From the NCBI RefSeq assembly GCF_009498035.1, contig NZ_CP034550.1, positions 744,001 through 808,000 on the forward strand: DNA of 64,000 nt, read 5' to 3'. This DNA comes from Saccharothrix syringae (GTDB lineage: Bacteria > Actinomycetota > Actinomycetes > Mycobacteriales > Pseudonocardiaceae). The notes beneath the pieces are model-generated. The model saw nothing but the letters and a program-made list of their open reading frames with translations, made no database searches and was not told the origin of the DNA. The position numbers were made by a program, and so were the translations under genes. How positions within the stretch are numbered: position 1 is the first letter of the stretch; each line of letters starts with the position of its first letter. Positions 10,189 to 21,222 of the stretch are shown here, one piece after another.

Positions 10189-11565
10189 GTGGCTGTGCCG
10201 AAGTCCAAGCGACGGGTCAAGAAGCGGGCGAGGGCCCACCCGGGGACGATGACGCCGCGGCAGTGGGGCTTCGCCTCGGCGGCGATCGGCGCCATGCTCG
10301 TGCCCACCCTCCTGCACGGCTCCCTCCCGCTGGACTGGGTCCCCCTCTCCGGCGACACCGACATCGAGGCCGTCCCGCCCGGTCCCGGCGACGTGCTCGG
10401 CACGCTCGCGCTGGAGGACAGCGGGGCGCTGGGCGCGGGCGGGCGGCTGCCCGAGACCGACGAGCTGAGCGCGTCCCTGCTGGCCGACGCGGACGACCCG
10501 GCCGGGTTCGAGGACGACCTGCCCCCGCTGGACGGCGGCTTCCTGCGCGAGGGCCAGCACGGCATCCCGGGCGTCATGCTCGACGCCTACATGCGGGCGG
10601 CCGACCGGCTGGCCGAGACCACCCCCGCCTGCAACCTGGACTGGCCCCTGCTGGCGGGCATCGGCCGCATCGAGTCCGGCCACGCCCGCGGCGGCCGGGT
10701 GAACGAGAACGGCGACACGGTCGACCCGATCCTGGGCCCGGTGCTCAACGGCGCGCCGGGCGTGGCCGCGATCCGCGACACCGACGGCGGCCGGTTCGAC
10801 CGCGACACCACGTGGGACCGCGCGGTCGGGCCGATGCAGTTCATCCCGTCCACGTGGGCCGGCTACGCGGCCGACGGCAACGAGGACGGCAAGAGCGACC
10901 CGAACAACATCTACGACGCCACCATCGGCGCGGGCAACTACCTGTGCGCGGGCGGCGGCGACCTGGCCGAGCCGGAGGCGCGGGCCCGCGCGGTGTTCCG
11001 GTACAACCACTCGAACGAGTACGTGGCGACGGTGCTCTACTGGGCGGACGTGTACGCCAACGGCGTGCCGGTGCTGCCCGACCTGGTCGGCTCGGACGAG
11101 GACTTCGGGTCGGACTACGACGAGGGCGACACGCCGGTCGGCGCCTCGCCGCCGGGGTCGCCGAACCAGCCGGGCACGACCACCAACCCGCCGTCGTCCA
11201 ACCCCTCCTCGTCGAACCCGACCACCTCGTCGAGGCCGCCGGGCACCACGATCACCCTGATCCCGACGAGCCCGACCAGCCCGACGACCACGCCGCCGTG
11301 CCCGACGCCGACCACCGGGACGACGCCGACGAGCACGAGCACCACGACGCCCACGACGACCCCCGAGGTCCCGCCGGGCTGCCCGACGCCCACCACGACC
11401 ACCACGACCACCACGACGACGACGACCACCGCCGCGCAGAGCCCGGTCGAGACCACGGCCACCGCGCCCGGCTCCAGCCCGGCGTCCCCGGGCTCGACGT
11501 CGTCCTCCGGTTCGTCGGTCGGCTCCTCGTGGCCGACGACCAGTTCGTCGATGCGCCCGGTCTGA
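10189..11565 (+). CDS. Lytic transglycosylase with Thr/Pro-rich tail
   Basis: 458 residues. A basic start (MAVPKSKRRVKKRARAH) and a weak hydrophobic segment (about 28-45) suggest membrane anchoring. The SLT_2/MltB-like domain spans about 125-310 with catalytic E162 in LAGIGRIESGHARG and the motif WDRAVGPMQFIPSTWAGY. The last ~130 residues are a Thr/Pro/Ser tail with runs of Thr that could span or stick to the wall. The GTG 10189 start has GGGAG upstream; GTG 10195 is an alternative. It is paralogous to 5602-6432 and separates DUF501 from ppx. Confidence 0.88.
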   Translation: MAVPKSKRRVKKRARAHPGTMTPRQWGFASAAIGAMLVPTLLHGSLPLDWVPLSGDTDIEAVPPGPGDVLGTLALEDSGALGAGGRLPETDELSASLLADADDPAGFEDDLPPLDGGFLREGQHGIPGVMLDAYMRAADRLAETTPACNLDWPLLAGIGRIESGHARGGRVNENGDTVDPILGPVLNGAPGVAAIRDTDGGRFDRDTTWDRAVGPMQFIPSTWAGYAADGNEDGKSDPNNIYDATIGAGNYLCAGGGDLAEPEARARAVFRYNHSNEYVATVLYWADVYANGVPVLPDLVGSDEDFGSDYDEGDTPVGASPPGSPNQPGTTTNPPSSNPSSSNPTTSSRPPGTTITLIPTSPTSPTTTPPCPTPTTGTTPTSTSTTTPTTTPEVPPGCPTPTTTTTTTTTTTTTAAQSPVETTATAPGSSPASPGSTSSSGSSVGSSWPTTSSSMRPV

Positions 11566-11641
11566 GGTTCCCCGGGGCGGGGTCCCGCTCCGGTCCTCCG
11601 ACGTAGACTGCGCGCGAGTCCACCGGCGGAGGGGTGTTGGC

Positions 11642-12592
11642 ATGGCGCGCGTGGCCGCGATCGACTGCGGGACGAACTCGATCCGGCTCCTGGTCGCCGA
11701 CGTGACCACTTCGGACGGTGGCGGGCGCTGGTTGCGCGACGTGCACCGGGAGATGCGGGTCGTGCGGCTGGGGCAGGGCGTGGACGCGACCGGCGAGCTG
11801 CACCCGGACGCCGTCGCCCGCACCCGCGCCGCGCTCGTGGACTACACGAACGTGTTGCGCCGCAAGGGGGCCGAGCGGGTGCGGATGGTCGCCACCTCGG
11901 CCACCCGCGACGCGGCCAACAAGGACGTGTTCTTCGACATGACCCGCGAGGTGCTGGGCGTCGAGGCCGAGGTCATCAGCGGTGACGAGGAGGCGCGGCT
12001 GTCGTTCACCGGCGCGGTGTCCGACCTGGACGCCGGGGAGGGGCCGTTCCTGGTCTCCGACATCGGCGGCGGGTCCACCGAGCTGGTGCTGGGCACGTGG
12101 GACGGGGTCCGCGGCGAGGTCGAGGCGGCCCGGTCGGTCGACATCGGGTGCGTGCGGCTCACCGAGCGGTGCCTGCACACCGACCCGCCGACCGGGCGGG
12201 AGGTGGACGAGGCCGTCCGCGTGACGCGGGAAGTGCTCCAGGGCGCGTTCGACGCGGTGCCCACCGAGCGGGCGCGGACGTGGATCGGGGTCGCCGGGAC
12301 GGTGACCACCCTGGTCGCGGTGGCCAAGCGGCTGCCCAGCTACCAGCCGGACGAGGTCCACCTGGCCCGGTTGACCGTGGACCAGGTTCGGGAGACCACG
12401 GCCGCGCTGCTGGCCATGGGGCACGACGAGCGGGCCGCGCTGGGGCCGATGCACCCCGGTCGGGTGGACGTCATCTGCGGTGGGGCGCTGGTCGTGCGCA
12501 CGCTGGCCGAGCACCTGGCGGAGCGGGGCGTGACCGAGCTGGTCGCCAGCGAGCACGACATCCTGGACGGGATCGCGTTCTCGCTGGCCTGA
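11642..12592 (+). CDS. ppx: Exopolyphosphatase / pppGpp phosphatase (Ppx/GppA)
   Basis: 316-residue single-domain Ppx/GppA protein of the ASKHA fold, removing terminal phosphate from polyphosphate or acting on (p)ppGpp. Phosphate-1 loop AAIDCGTNSIRLLVAD, catalytic Glu in GDEEARLSFTGAV, phosphate-2 loop DIGGGSTELVLG and the late GGALVVRTL segment are all present. It lacks the C-terminal HD domain of the long enzymes, as does the mycobacterial homologue Rv1026. ATG with GGAGG 10 nt upstream. Ends before a strong hairpin. Confidence 0.93.
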   Translation: MARVAAIDCGTNSIRLLVADVTTSDGGGRWLRDVHREMRVVRLGQGVDATGELHPDAVARTRAALVDYTNVLRRKGAERVRMVATSATRDAANKDVFFDMTREVLGVEAEVISGDEEARLSFTGAVSDLDAGEGPFLVSDIGGGSTELVLGTWDGVRGEVEAARSVDIGCVRLTERCLHTDPPTGREVDEAVRVTREVLQGAFDAVPTERARTWIGVAGTVTTLVAVAKRLPSYQPDEVHLARLTVDQVRETTAALLAMGHDERAALGPMHPGRVDVICGGALVVRTLAEHLAERGVTELVASEHDILDGIAFSLA

Positions 12593-12610
12593 GGCGCCGT
12601 CCGCGCCGTC

Positions 12611-12638
12611 CCGCCGGGCGGCCGCGGCCGCCCGGCGG
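12611..12638. terminator. Bidirectional hairpin between ppx and S10 peptidase
   Basis: A perfect 28-nt palindrome (CCGCCGGGCGGCCG followed by its complement) lies between two convergent stop codons. No T-tract. Confidence 0.6.
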
Positions 12639-12662
12639 AATGGCCCGCGGGCAGTCGTGGCC

Positions 12663-14150
12663 TCAGCGGTTGGAGGCCGACTGGACGAACTCCGCCAGGT
12701 CCCTGGACTGCTGCACCCGGCTCGGCTCGTGGACGTACATCATGTGCCCGGCGGGGTAGTACGCCGACTCGATGTTGGCGTGCAGCTCCTCGGGGACGCG
12801 CAGGTGCGCCACCACGTGCTCGGCCGCGAAGTACGGCGTCGCGCCGTCGTAGTAGCCGTAGGCGATGTGGACCTTCAGGTGCGGGTTGGCGCGCATCGCC
12901 GCGGACAGCTTGTCCGCCACGGACACGTGCGTGCCCTCGAACTCCTTGTACGACCACGGCCGCACGTTGCCGGTCAGCACCTCGTACGGCAGGTCGTTCT
13001 CGTAGCCCAGCTCGGCCCGCACGTAGTGGTTCAGCCCGGCCGTGTACGACCCGAGGATCGCCGTGTACGACGGGTCCTGGCTCATGTGCTCGCGCCCGTA
13101 GTCGTCGTCCGGCCCGGTGAACCGCGAGTCCAGCCGGCCGACCACCCTGCGCTGCGCGCGCAGCAGCTCGGTGAAGAACCGGACGTGCTCGACGCGCAGG
13201 TTCACCCGGTCCACGTAGTCCTCGGACAGGCCGGTCAGCGACGCCAGCCGCGCCACCGCGCTCGCGCGCTCCTCAGTGGACAGCCGGTTGCCGCGCGCCA
13301 GGGCCCACGGGTAGTCGCGCGCGGCGAACTCCTCGGCCTCGCCCAGCACCTCCTCCAGCGGCCGGTCGCCGTGCAGGCCGTGGTAGTGCGCGATCGCCGC
13401 GTACGTCGGCAGGAACAGGGCGTGCGGCACGTCGTTGTTGTCGCTGAAGTCCAGGGTGGTGAAGTCCAGCACCGAGGAGATCAGCATCAGCCCGTTGAGG
13501 TACATGCCGTAGCGGCTCTGGAGGTGCTCGGCCAGGCCCGCCGCGCGCAGGGTGCCGTACGACTCGCCGGCCAGGAACTTCGGCGACATCCAGCGGCCGT
13601 TGCGGGAGGTCCACAGCCGGACGACCTCGCCGACGGACTCCAGGTCGCCCTGGAAGCCGTGGTACTGGCCGGGCTTCTCGCCCTTCACCGCGCGCGAGTA
13701 GCCGGTCGAGACCGGGTCGATGAACACCAGGTCGCTGTGCGCGAGCAGGGTCTCGGCGTTGTCCACCAGGTCGTAGGGCGGCGGGGCGAGGTCGCCGACG
13801 TCGCCGGACACCACGCGGCGCGGGCCGAGCAGGCCCAGGTGCAGCCACACGCTGGACGAGCCGGGGCCGCCGTTGAACGCGAAGGTGACCGGCCGCCGGG
13901 AGGGGTCGGCGCCGTCCAGGGTGTACGCGGTGACGAAGACCTCCGCCTTGGGCAGGTGGCCGTCGAACTTGCCGTCGGTCAGCACCTCCTGGCGCAGCAC
14001 CACCCGGCCGGTGGTGGCGGTGTAGTTCAACTTGCGCCGCTTGACGGTGATGCTGTGCTGGGTGGTGACGAGGTCGTCGGCGGGGAGGTCCTTCCCGTCG
14101 CCGGACGCGTCGTTGACGGGCTGCTCGTCGGCGGTGTCCTTGTCGGTCAT
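12663..14150 (-). CDS. S10 family serine carboxypeptidase-like peptidase
   Basis: 495 residues from ATG 14150 ([13 protein letters not shown]); a start 51 nt upstream would run into the divergent glycosylase gene. S10 hallmarks are [15 protein letters not shown] (oxyanion region), [11 protein letters not shown] (nucleophile Ser), DPVSTGYSR, and the C-terminal His in [13 protein letters not shown]. No signal peptide is seen, so it is probably cytosolic, like other bacterial members of this family. Substrate specificity is not predictable. Confidence 0.9.
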   Translation of the reverse strand: MTDKDTADEQPVNDASGDGKDLPADDLVTTQHSITVKRRKLNYTATTGRVVLRQEVLTDGKFDGHLPKAEVFVTAYTLDGADPSRRPVTFAFNGGPGSSSVWLHLGLLGPRRVVSGDVGDLAPPPYDLVDNAETLLAHSDLVFIDPVSTGYSRAVKGEKPGQYHGFQGDLESVGEVVRLWTSRNGRWMSPKFLAGESYGTLRAAGLAEHLQSRYGMYLNGLMLISSVLDFTTLDFSDNNDVPHALFLPTYAAIAHYHGLHGDRPLEEVLGEAEEFAARDYPWALARGNRLSTEERASAVARLASLTGLSEDYVDRVNLRVEHVRFFTELLRAQRRVVGRLDSRFTGPDDDYGREHMSQDPSYTAILGSYTAGLNHYVRAELGYENDLPYEVLTGNVRPWSYKEFEGTHVSVADKLSAAMRANPHLKVHIAYGYYDGATPYFAAEHVVAHLRVPEELHANIESAYYPAGHMMYVHEPSRVQQSRDLAEFVQSASNR

Positions 14151-14182
14151 GGTCGGCACTCTACGATTCGGAGCCGCGTTCC

Positions 14183-14899
14183 GTGGGTGGGCTTTCCGCA
14201 CTGGACGAGGGCGTGACGACCTGCCGGGCCTGCCCGCGCCTGGTCGCGTGGCGGGAGGAGGTCGCGCGGGTGCGGCGGGCCGCGTTCCGGGACCAGGTCT
14301 ACTGGGGGCGCCCGGTGCCGGGGTTCGGCCCGGCGGACGCGGCGCTGGCGATCGTCGGCCTGGCGCCCGCCGCGCACGGCGCGAACCGCACCGGCCGCAT
14401 GTTCACCGGTGACCGCTCCGGTGACTTCCTGTACGCGGCGCTGCACGCGGTGGGGCTGGCCAACCAGCCGACGTCCACGCACGCGGGCGACGGCCTGACC
14501 CTGGTCGGCACGCGGATCACCGCGCCGGTCAAGTGCGCGCCGCCGGCCAACAAGCCGACGCCGGAGGAGCGGGACAACTGCCGGCCGTGGCTGGTGCGCG
14601 AGCTGGAGCTGCTGCGGCCGACGCTGCGGGCGGTGGTGGTGCTGGGCGCGTTCGGCTGGCAGGCGCTGCTGCCGGTGCTGGCGTCGTGCTGGCGGGTGCC
14701 GCGCCCGCGCCCGACCTTCGGCCACGGCGCCCGCACCGCGCTGGCGGCCCTGGACGGCGGCGCGCCGCTGCACCTGTTCGGCTGCTTCCACGTGAGCCAG
14801 CAGAACACCTTCACCGGGCGGCTGACCCCGCCGATGCTGGAGGAGGTGCTGGCCGCAGCGGCGGGGGCGGCGGGCATCCGGACGGCGGGACGGGCCTGA
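14183..14899 (+). CDS. Uracil-DNA glycosylase, family 5 (UDGb type)
   Basis: 238-residue Fe-S uracil-DNA glycosylase that removes uracil and some deaminated purines from DNA. Motif A is [23 protein letters not shown], typical of family 5, where no catalytic Asp or Asn occupies the family 1/2 position. Iron-sulfur cysteines are in CRACPRL (C14, C17), [12 protein letters not shown] and DNCRPWL. The C-terminal motif is [17 protein letters not shown] start 33 nt from the divergent peptidase. Confidence 0.92.
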   Translation: MGGLSALDEGVTTCRACPRLVAWREEVARVRRAAFRDQVYWGRPVPGFGPADAALAIVGLAPAAHGANRTGRMFTGDRSGDFLYAALHAVGLANQPTSTHAGDGLTLVGTRITAPVKCAPPANKPTPEERDNCRPWLVRELELLRPTLRAVVVLGAFGWQALLPVLASCWRVPRPRPTFGHGARTALAALDGGAPLHLFGCFHVSQQNTFTGRLTPPMLEEVLAAAAGAAGIRTAGRA

Positions 14900-15271
14900 G
14901 AGTTCACCGGTTGGTGTCGACTTGCCGGTGCTGGTGCGCGCAATCGCTTGCGGGGTGGGTGAGCAGGCGGGCAGAGGGGGCTCGGGTGGCCGAGGAGGGA
15001 GGCAAGGGCAGAGGGCTGAGCAGGCGAGGGTAGGGATCAGGCGGGCGGCGGGCAGGGGCGGGTGGCCGGGCGGGCGGGGGCGGGTGATCGGGCGGGCGGG
15101 TGATCGGGCGGGCAGGGGCGGGTGGCCGGGCAGGTGGTGCGGGAAGCGGGTGAAGTTCACCGGCAGGTGTGATCACCGCACCGCACCGCACCGCACCGCA
15201 CCGCACCGCACCACCCCGCCGATCCGCGAAACCGCCTGCGCCCCGACCGGCCCGGCGGGCATCCTGGGTGC
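14900..15271. repeat. Gene-free stretch with GC-rich repeats
   Basis: No gene is seen. The stretch is flanked by two near-identical 17-mers (AGTTCACCGGTTGGTGT at 14901, AGTTCACCGGCAGGTGT at 15154). Between them are degenerate repeats of GGGCGGGCGGGTGATC and GGCAGGGGCGGGTGGCCG (15039-15140). After the second copy comes a CCGCA pentamer array. It may be a slippage-prone spacer. Confidence 0.65.
15176..15212. repeat. CCGCA pentanucleotide microsatellite
   Basis: Seven perfect tandem CCGCA units lie 60 bp before the DUF4129 start codon. Copy number is likely variable between strains. Confidence 0.9.
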
Positions 15272-15934
15272 ATGAGACCCCGGCTCGCACTCGCCCTCGC
15301 GACGGGGTCCGCGCTCATCCTCGTCGCCCTCGCCGCGCGCGGTTCGTCGCCGGTGACCTACACCGACCGCACGGCGGCCCTCGACGACGCCCCACCTCCC
15401 ACCGCGAGCTCCGTCGAACCCCTGAACACCGACGTGGAGGGCTCGACCGCGGCCGGTTCGCTGCTGGTGTTCGTGATCGTCCTCTTCGCCGCGGCGATCA
15501 TCGGCGCCATCGCCCTGGCCGTCTACATCGCCACCGAGGTCCGGCGCAGGCGGCGCTCGGGCACGGGCCGCTTCAGCGAGGCGCCCGACGCGGTCGACGA
15601 GCACGCCCGGCCACCCGAGGTCCTGGTCCAACGCGCCACCGAGGCCCTGCGGGTCCTGCGCGAGCGCGCGAACGGCCCGCCGGGCGACGCCGTCATCGCC
15701 GCCTGGCTCGCCCTCGAACAGGCCGCCGAGGACAGCGGGCAGCCCAGGCAGGGCCACCAGACGCCCACCGAGTTCACCGGTGCCCTCCTCGCCCGCTACC
15801 GGGTGGACGGGGACGCCACCACCACCCTGCGCCGCACCTACCAGCGCGCCCGGTTCGGCACCGCCGAGGTCACCCCGGCCGACGCCAGGGTCGCGGCCGA
15901 GGCGCTGGAGACGATCGTGCGGGGGCTGCGATGA
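15272..15934 (+). CDS. DUF4129 membrane protein
   Basis: 220 residues. An N-terminal hydrophobic segment (about 5-23, signal or anchor), a second membrane helix (about 64-90, LLVFVIVLFAAAIIGAIALAVYI) followed by RRRRR, then a C-terminal DUF4129 domain (about 115-220) with AWLALEQAAEDSGQPRQGHQTPTEF. DUF4129 is commonly found fused to or beside transglutaminase-like proteins and MoxR/DUF58 genes. First gene of a five-gene unit in which each gene overlaps the next by 4 nt. Function of the set is not established; an envelope role is inferred. Confidence 0.85.
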   Translation: MRPRLALALATGSALILVALAARGSSPVTYTDRTAALDDAPPPTASSVEPLNTDVEGSTAAGSLLVFVIVLFAAAIIGAIALAVYIATEVRRRRRSGTGRFSEAPDAVDEHARPPEVLVQRATEALRVLRERANGPPGDAVIAAWLALEQAAEDSGQPRQGHQTPTEFTGALLARYRVDGDATTTLRRTYQRARFGTAEVTPADARVAAEALETIVRGLR

Positions 15935-16526
15935 CCGGAGGGACGACCGGCGGGACGACTGGCGACGGCCGGGGCGCGGGTTCCACCGGCGGCAGGGCCA
16001 CGGCCCCCACCGGCGGCAGGGCCACGGCGGCACCCACCGGCGACCGGGCACCCGCGGGCTTCACCGTCACCCCGCTGCTCAGCGCGACCGGCAGCGCCGC
16101 GGTCACCCTCCTCGCGGCCGCCGCCACCGCGCTGGTCCTCGTCCGCGCGGGCGCGCCCTGGCACTGGGCCGTCCTCGTCGCGCTGCCCGCCGGCGGCCTC
16201 GCGCTGCTCGCCGGGCGCCTGCCGCAGCCCACCGACATCGCCTGGGCCGCCCCGCCGGTCGGCGTCACCGGCGGCTCGTCCACCCACGCCAGCGCGCTGG
16301 CCGGGCGCTTCGCCGAGGCCGCGGCCGACCGGGACCGGTTCACCCGGCGCGTCCAGCCCCGCCTGCGCCGGCTCGCCGAGGCCCGCCTGCGCCAGGTGCA
16401 CGGCGTGCCCGACCTGGACGACCCGCGGGCCCGGACCGTCCTGGACCCGGACCTGTTCCGCCTGCTGACCGACCCGAGCGCGTCACTGCCCGAGCCCGCG
16501 CGGCTCGCCGAACTGCTGGAGGGACT

Positions 16527-16530
<4 letters not shown>
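15931..16530 (+). CDS. Membrane protein of the MoxR/DUF58 operon
   Basis: 199 residues starting at ATG 15931 inside the previous stop (ATGA). A Gly/Thr/Ala-rich N-terminus with imperfect GGRATAPT repeats precedes two hydrophobic helices (about 49-70 and 75-95). A soluble C-terminal part (FAEAAADRDRFTRRVQPRLRRLAEARL...LDPDLFRLLTDP) follows. I do not recognise a named domain. Comparable small membrane proteins sit in this position in actinobacterial MoxR/DUF58 loci. Function unknown. Confidence 0.8.
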
Positions 16531-17488
<958 letters not shown>

Positions 17489-17492
<4 letters not shown>

Positions 17493-18805
17493 ACCGCGCG
17501 CAGCGGCTCAGGGAGGCGATCACCGGCGGGCGCGGCGCGCGGTGGCACCCGACCGACGCGCTGGTGCGCGGGCTCGTGCTGGGCGTGGGCATGGTGGTGC
17601 TCGGCGGCCTGCTGCACGAGGTCGAGCTGGTGCTGATCGGCGCGCCGCTGCTGATCTCCACGCTGGTCGCCCTGGTCACCCCGGTCGGCGGGGTGCCGCG
17701 GGTGGACGTCCGCCGGCTGCCCCGCACCGGCGAGGTGGGCGCGGCGAAGTCGTCGGTCGGGATCGACCCGGGGCCGGGCGCCGAGGTGGTGGCGATCCGG
17801 CTGCCGGTGGCCGGCCCGGGGATCGGCCCGGTGCACCTGCTGCCCGCCGAGGCGGGCGAGGTGGAGGTGGTGCTGCGCCGCGACGCCTGGGGCGAGGGCG
17901 TGGACCTGCGGCCGGACCACCTGGTGGCGGGCCCGGACGCGCTGCTGGTCTACGGGCCGGTCACCGCGCCCGAGCGCGGCCGGCTGCTGCTGCCGCCGGT
18001 GGAGCCGCTGCCCGCGGGCCTGCTGCCCGCCCGCGCCGCCGGCCTGGTCGGCGCGCACCGGGCCCGGCGGCCGGGCGACTCGGTCGAGCTGCGCGACATC
18101 CGGGCGTTCCAGCCGGGCGACCGGCTGCGGCGGATCGACTGGCGGGTGTCGCTGCGCAGCGGTGACCTGCACGTCCGCGAGCACCACGCGGAGGCCGACG
18201 CGGACGTCGTGCTGGCCCTGGACACCCGGCTGGACCTGGGCGCGGAGGTCGGCGACTGGTCCACCACGGCGCGCGGCGCCGGTGCGCGGCCGGGCGGGAG
18301 CCTGGACCGGGCGGTGCGGGCGGCGGCGTCGCTGGCGGCCGGCTACCTGCGGCAGGGCGACCGGGTGAGCCTGGTGGACCTGGCCCGGCCGCGGTTGGGC
18401 CTGCGGGCCGGCGCCGGGCGGCGGCAGCTGCTGCGGGTGCGCCACCAGCTCGTGGTGTGCGCGCGGTGGGTGGGCTGGGCGTCGCGGCCCGTGCTGCGGC
18501 CCGAGCAGGTGCCGCACGGCGCGCTGGTGGTGGTGCTGTCGCCGTTCCTGGACGCGGACGTGGTGGAGCTGACCGTGCACGCGGCGCGGCGCGGCAACGC
18601 GGTGCTGGCCGTGGACGTGCTGCCCCGGCCGCTGCGGCCCGACCGGGAGACGCCGTGGGGGAGGAGCGCGTTGAAGGTGATCGAGCTGGAGCACGACGTG
18701 CGGCTGGAGGCGATGCGGCGGCACGGGGTGGCCGTGGTGGCGTGGGGCGACCCGATCTCGGGCGCGCTGCGGCGGGCGCGGTCGGCGCGGCGGGTGGTGC
18801 GGTGA
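17489..18805 (+). CDS. DUF58 protein
   Basis: 438 residues from GTG 17489 (GTGA overlap with moxR). Two hydrophobic helices lie near residues 23-65. DUF58 core is at about 190-235 with the signature RRPGDSVELRDIRAFQPGDRLRRIDWRVSLRSGDLHVRE. This is followed by a von Willebrand-A-like fold beginning ADVVLALDTRLDLG. DUF58 proteins are the usual partners of MoxR ATPases; role in envelope biogenesis is inferred from the membrane partners. Confidence 0.92.
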
Positions 18806-19530
18806 ACGCGGGGGCGAACCCCGGGACGAATCCCGGGGCCGACTCCGGGACCGGCTCGAACGCCAGGTCGGGTGCCACGCCGGCCCCCGGGTCGGGTCCC
18901 GCGCCGGCCCCCGGGTCGGGTCCCGCGCCAACCTCCGACCCGACCCCCGGCCCGCTCCCGACCCCCGACCCGCCCTCAACCCCCGGCCCGCTCCCGACCC
19001 CCGGCCCGCCCCCTGGGCCCGCCCCCAGGCGCGAGCTGCGCGCCGGCCTGCCCGGCTGGGTCCTGCGGGCCGCGATCACCCTGACCTGCGCCGCGGTCGC
19101 CGGGGTGCTGACCGCGGCCGGCGTCGAGGGCCCCGCCCTGGTCCTCTACCTGCTGCTGGCGGTGGTCGCGGCGGCGATCCCGGCGTCGGCGGCCGCGATC
19201 CTCCTGGTCGCCTACCCGGCGGGCGCGCTGGTGTTCGCCACCGACGGCACGTGGTGGCCCGGGGTGCTCGCGCTGGTGGTGCTGCTGCACCTGGTGCACG
19301 TGCTGTGCGCCTACGCGGCCCTCGTCCCGCTCCGGTCGCGCGTTCACCCGGAAGCACTAAGGGCACCCGCGAAGAGGTTCGTCCTCGTTCAACTCCCCGT
19401 GCTCGCCCTCGCCGGCCTCGTCACCCTGTTGCCTGCCGGCCGAACGGACGCACCGGTTGAGGTGATCGGCCTCGCGTGCGCCCTCGGGCTGGCCGCCGGC
19501 GCGGTGCTGCTGCTGCGCCGCGGCCGCTGA
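18802..19530 (+). CDS. Membrane protein with Pro-rich N-terminus
   Basis: 242 residues from GTG 18802 (GTGA overlap). The first ~75 residues are low-complexity Pro/Gly/Ser/Thr (imperfect PAPGSGP and PTPGPLPTP repeats). Then come about six hydrophobic helices, for example AAITLTCAAVAGVLTAAGV, LVLYLLLAVVAAAIP, GVLALVVLLHLVHVLCAY and FVLVQLPVLALAGLVTLLP. No family recognised. As last gene of the DUF4129-MoxR-DUF58 unit it probably belongs to the same complex. A transglutaminase gene, common in such loci, is absent. Confidence 0.82.
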   Translation: MNAGANPGTNPGADSGTGSNARSGATPAPGSGPAPAPGSGPAPTSDPTPGPLPTPDPPSTPGPLPTPGPPPGPAPRRELRAGLPGWVLRAAITLTCAAVAGVLTAAGVEGPALVLYLLLAVVAAAIPASAAAILLVAYPAGALVFATDGTWWPGVLALVVLLHLVHVLCAYAALVPLRSRVHPEALRAPAKRFVLVQLPVLALAGLVTLLPAGRTDAPVEVIGLACALGLAAGAVLLLRRGR

Positions 19531-19700
19531 GGAAACCGGCCACCCGACTCAGCGGTAGCTGAACAACTGGATCGTTCCTCTCAGTGCGTTCACCGGACCG
19601 CGCTGGTCAGTGGAGGGGTGTTCGGCATCACCCGGCGACAGTGGTCACAACGGGCCTCGCCGATGCGCGTGAAAGGCACCCCCGGTGCGACCATGGGTGT

Positions 19701-21026
19701 ATGGCTGCTGTGAAGTCGCAACCCACACGGATCGTGATTGTCGGCGGTGGGTACGTCGGCATGTACACCGCGCTGGGATTGCAGAAGAAGCTGCGTTCCG
19801 GCGAGGCGTCCGTGACGGTCATCGACCCCCAGCCGCACATGACCTACCAGCCGTTCCTCCCCGAGGCGGCGGCGGGTTCCATCGAGCCGCGCCACGTGGT
19901 GGTGCCGCTGCGCAAGGTCCTCAACCGGTGCCACGTGGTCACCGGCCGCGTCACGAAGATCGAGCACGCGCGCAAGACCGTGACCGTCGAGCTGGCCGAC
20001 GGCCACGTCGGCGAGTACGAGTACGACGTGCTGGTCTCGGCGCTCGGCGCGATCTCGCGCACCCTGCCGATCCCCGGCCTGCCCGAGGTCGGCATCGGCA
20101 TGAAGACCATCGGCGAGGCCATCTACCTGCGCAACCACGTGCTGTCGCGGCTCGACCAGGCCGCCAGCACCGACGACCCGGAGCTGCGCAAGCGGCTGCT
20201 GACCTTCGTGGTCATCGGCGGCGGCTTCGCGGGCATCGAGACGCTGGCGGAGCTGGAGGACATGGCCCGCTACGCGCTGCGCTACTACGAGGGCCTCAAG
20301 CCCGCCGACATGCACTGGGTCCTGGTCGAGGCGACCAACCGGATCATGCCCGAGGTGAGCGCCAAGCTCGGCGTCTACACCGTCGAGCAGCTGGAGAAGC
20401 GCGGCATCCGCTGCTACCTGGACACCCGGGTGAAGTCGATGGAGGGCGGCCACGTCGTCCTGGACGACGGCACCGAGTTCGACTCGGACACCATCATCTG
20501 GACCGCGGGCATGAAGGCCAACCCGATGCTGCGCGACACCGACCTGCCGCTGGACCCGCGCGGCCGGGTGCAGTGCACGGCGGCCATGCAGGTGGTCGGC
20601 CTGCCGGGCGTGTGGGCGGCGGGCGACTGCTCGGCCGTGCCGGACCTCTCGCGCACCGAGGAGGACCCGACGGCGACCTGCGTGCCGAACGCCCAGCACG
20701 CCATCCGCCAGTCGAAGCTGCTGAGCAAGAACATCGTGGCCAGCCTGCGCGGCAAGCAGCCCAAGGACTACTACCACAAGTACGTGGGCTCGGTGGCCGG
20801 CCTGGGCCTCTACAAGGGCGTCGCGGACGTCTACGGCATGCGGTTCCGGGGCGTGGTGGCCTGGTTCATGCACCGCAGCTACCACGTGATGTTCATGCCC
20901 ACGGTCAACCGCAAGTTCCGCGTCTTCGTCGACTGGACGCAGGCGCTGTTCTCGGGCCGCGAGGTGGTCGCGCTGGGTCAGATCCACGACCCGAAGGCCG
21001 AGTTCGACCGGGCGACCAAGAGCTGA
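19701..21026 (+). CDS. ndh: Type II NADH dehydrogenase (NDH-2)
   Basis: 441-residue single-subunit NADH:quinone oxidoreductase, peripheral on the inner face of the membrane and non-proton-pumping. FAD-binding Rossmann motif RIVIVGGGYVGMYTALGL (about 10-27), NAD-binding motif FVVIGGGFAGIETLAEL (about 170-186), and the ATG-type segment GVWAAGDCSAVPD. The C-terminal region with VVAWFMHRSYHVMFM fits the membrane-binding end. ATG 19701 is chosen because it puts the FAD motif at the N-terminus; upstream codons are not conserved-looking. It is monocistronic, ending in a hairpin. Confidence 0.93.
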   Translation: MAAVKSQPTRIVIVGGGYVGMYTALGLQKKLRSGEASVTVIDPQPHMTYQPFLPEAAAGSIEPRHVVVPLRKVLNRCHVVTGRVTKIEHARKTVTVELADGHVGEYEYDVLVSALGAISRTLPIPGLPEVGIGMKTIGEAIYLRNHVLSRLDQAASTDDPELRKRLLTFVVIGGGFAGIETLAELEDMARYALRYYEGLKPADMHWVLVEATNRIMPEVSAKLGVYTVEQLEKRGIRCYLDTRVKSMEGGHVVLDDGTEFDSDTIIWTAGMKANPMLRDTDLPLDPRGRVQCTAAMQVVGLPGVWAAGDCSAVPDLSRTEEDPTATCVPNAQHAIRQSKLLSKNIVASLRGKQPKDYYHKYVGSVAGLGLYKGVADVYGMRFRGVVAWFMHRSYHVMFMPTVNRKFRVFVDWTQALFSGREVVALGQIHDPKAEFDRATKS

Positions 21027-21035
21027 AACGTGAAA

Positions 21036-21080
21036 GGCTCTCGTCACGCTGCGCCGTTCGGGTGTGGCGTGACGAGGGCC
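21036..21080 (+). terminator. Terminator hairpin after ndh
   Basis: A 14-bp stem (GGCTCTCGTCACGC / GCGTGACGAGGGCC, one G-T pair) with a 17-nt loop begins 9 nt after the stop. It insulates the downstream peptide island. Confidence 0.8.
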
Positions 21081-21137
21081 GTCCGGGTCAGCGCGGCAAC
21101 TTGAGCCCCCGATCGGGCTAATCGTGTCTCACCCGTC

Positions 21138-21179
21138 TTGACATTGCGTAACGTGAACCTAAGAATACAGCTGGTGTAT
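21138..21179 (+). promoter_or_regulatory. Strong sigma-70-like promoter with operator-like inverted repeat
   Basis: A consensus -35 TTGACA (21138-21143) is 17 bp from AAGAAT (21161-21166). Immediately after, ATACA-GCTGG-TGTAT (21165-21179) is a 5-bp inverted repeat overlapping the expected transcription start. Such AT-rich, consensus elements are rare in this window, and this one is 44 bp before the small peptide gene. Confidence 0.7.
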
Positions 21180-21222
21180 CGCCTGAATGTGTGATGCGCC
21201 AGTGGGAGAGAGGTGAGCCGCG

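Noticed and set aside
12657..14216. Long forward frame opposite the S10 peptidase
   Set aside because: It has the mirror composition of an antisense frame; the reverse strand has GGPGSSS and GESYG motifs.
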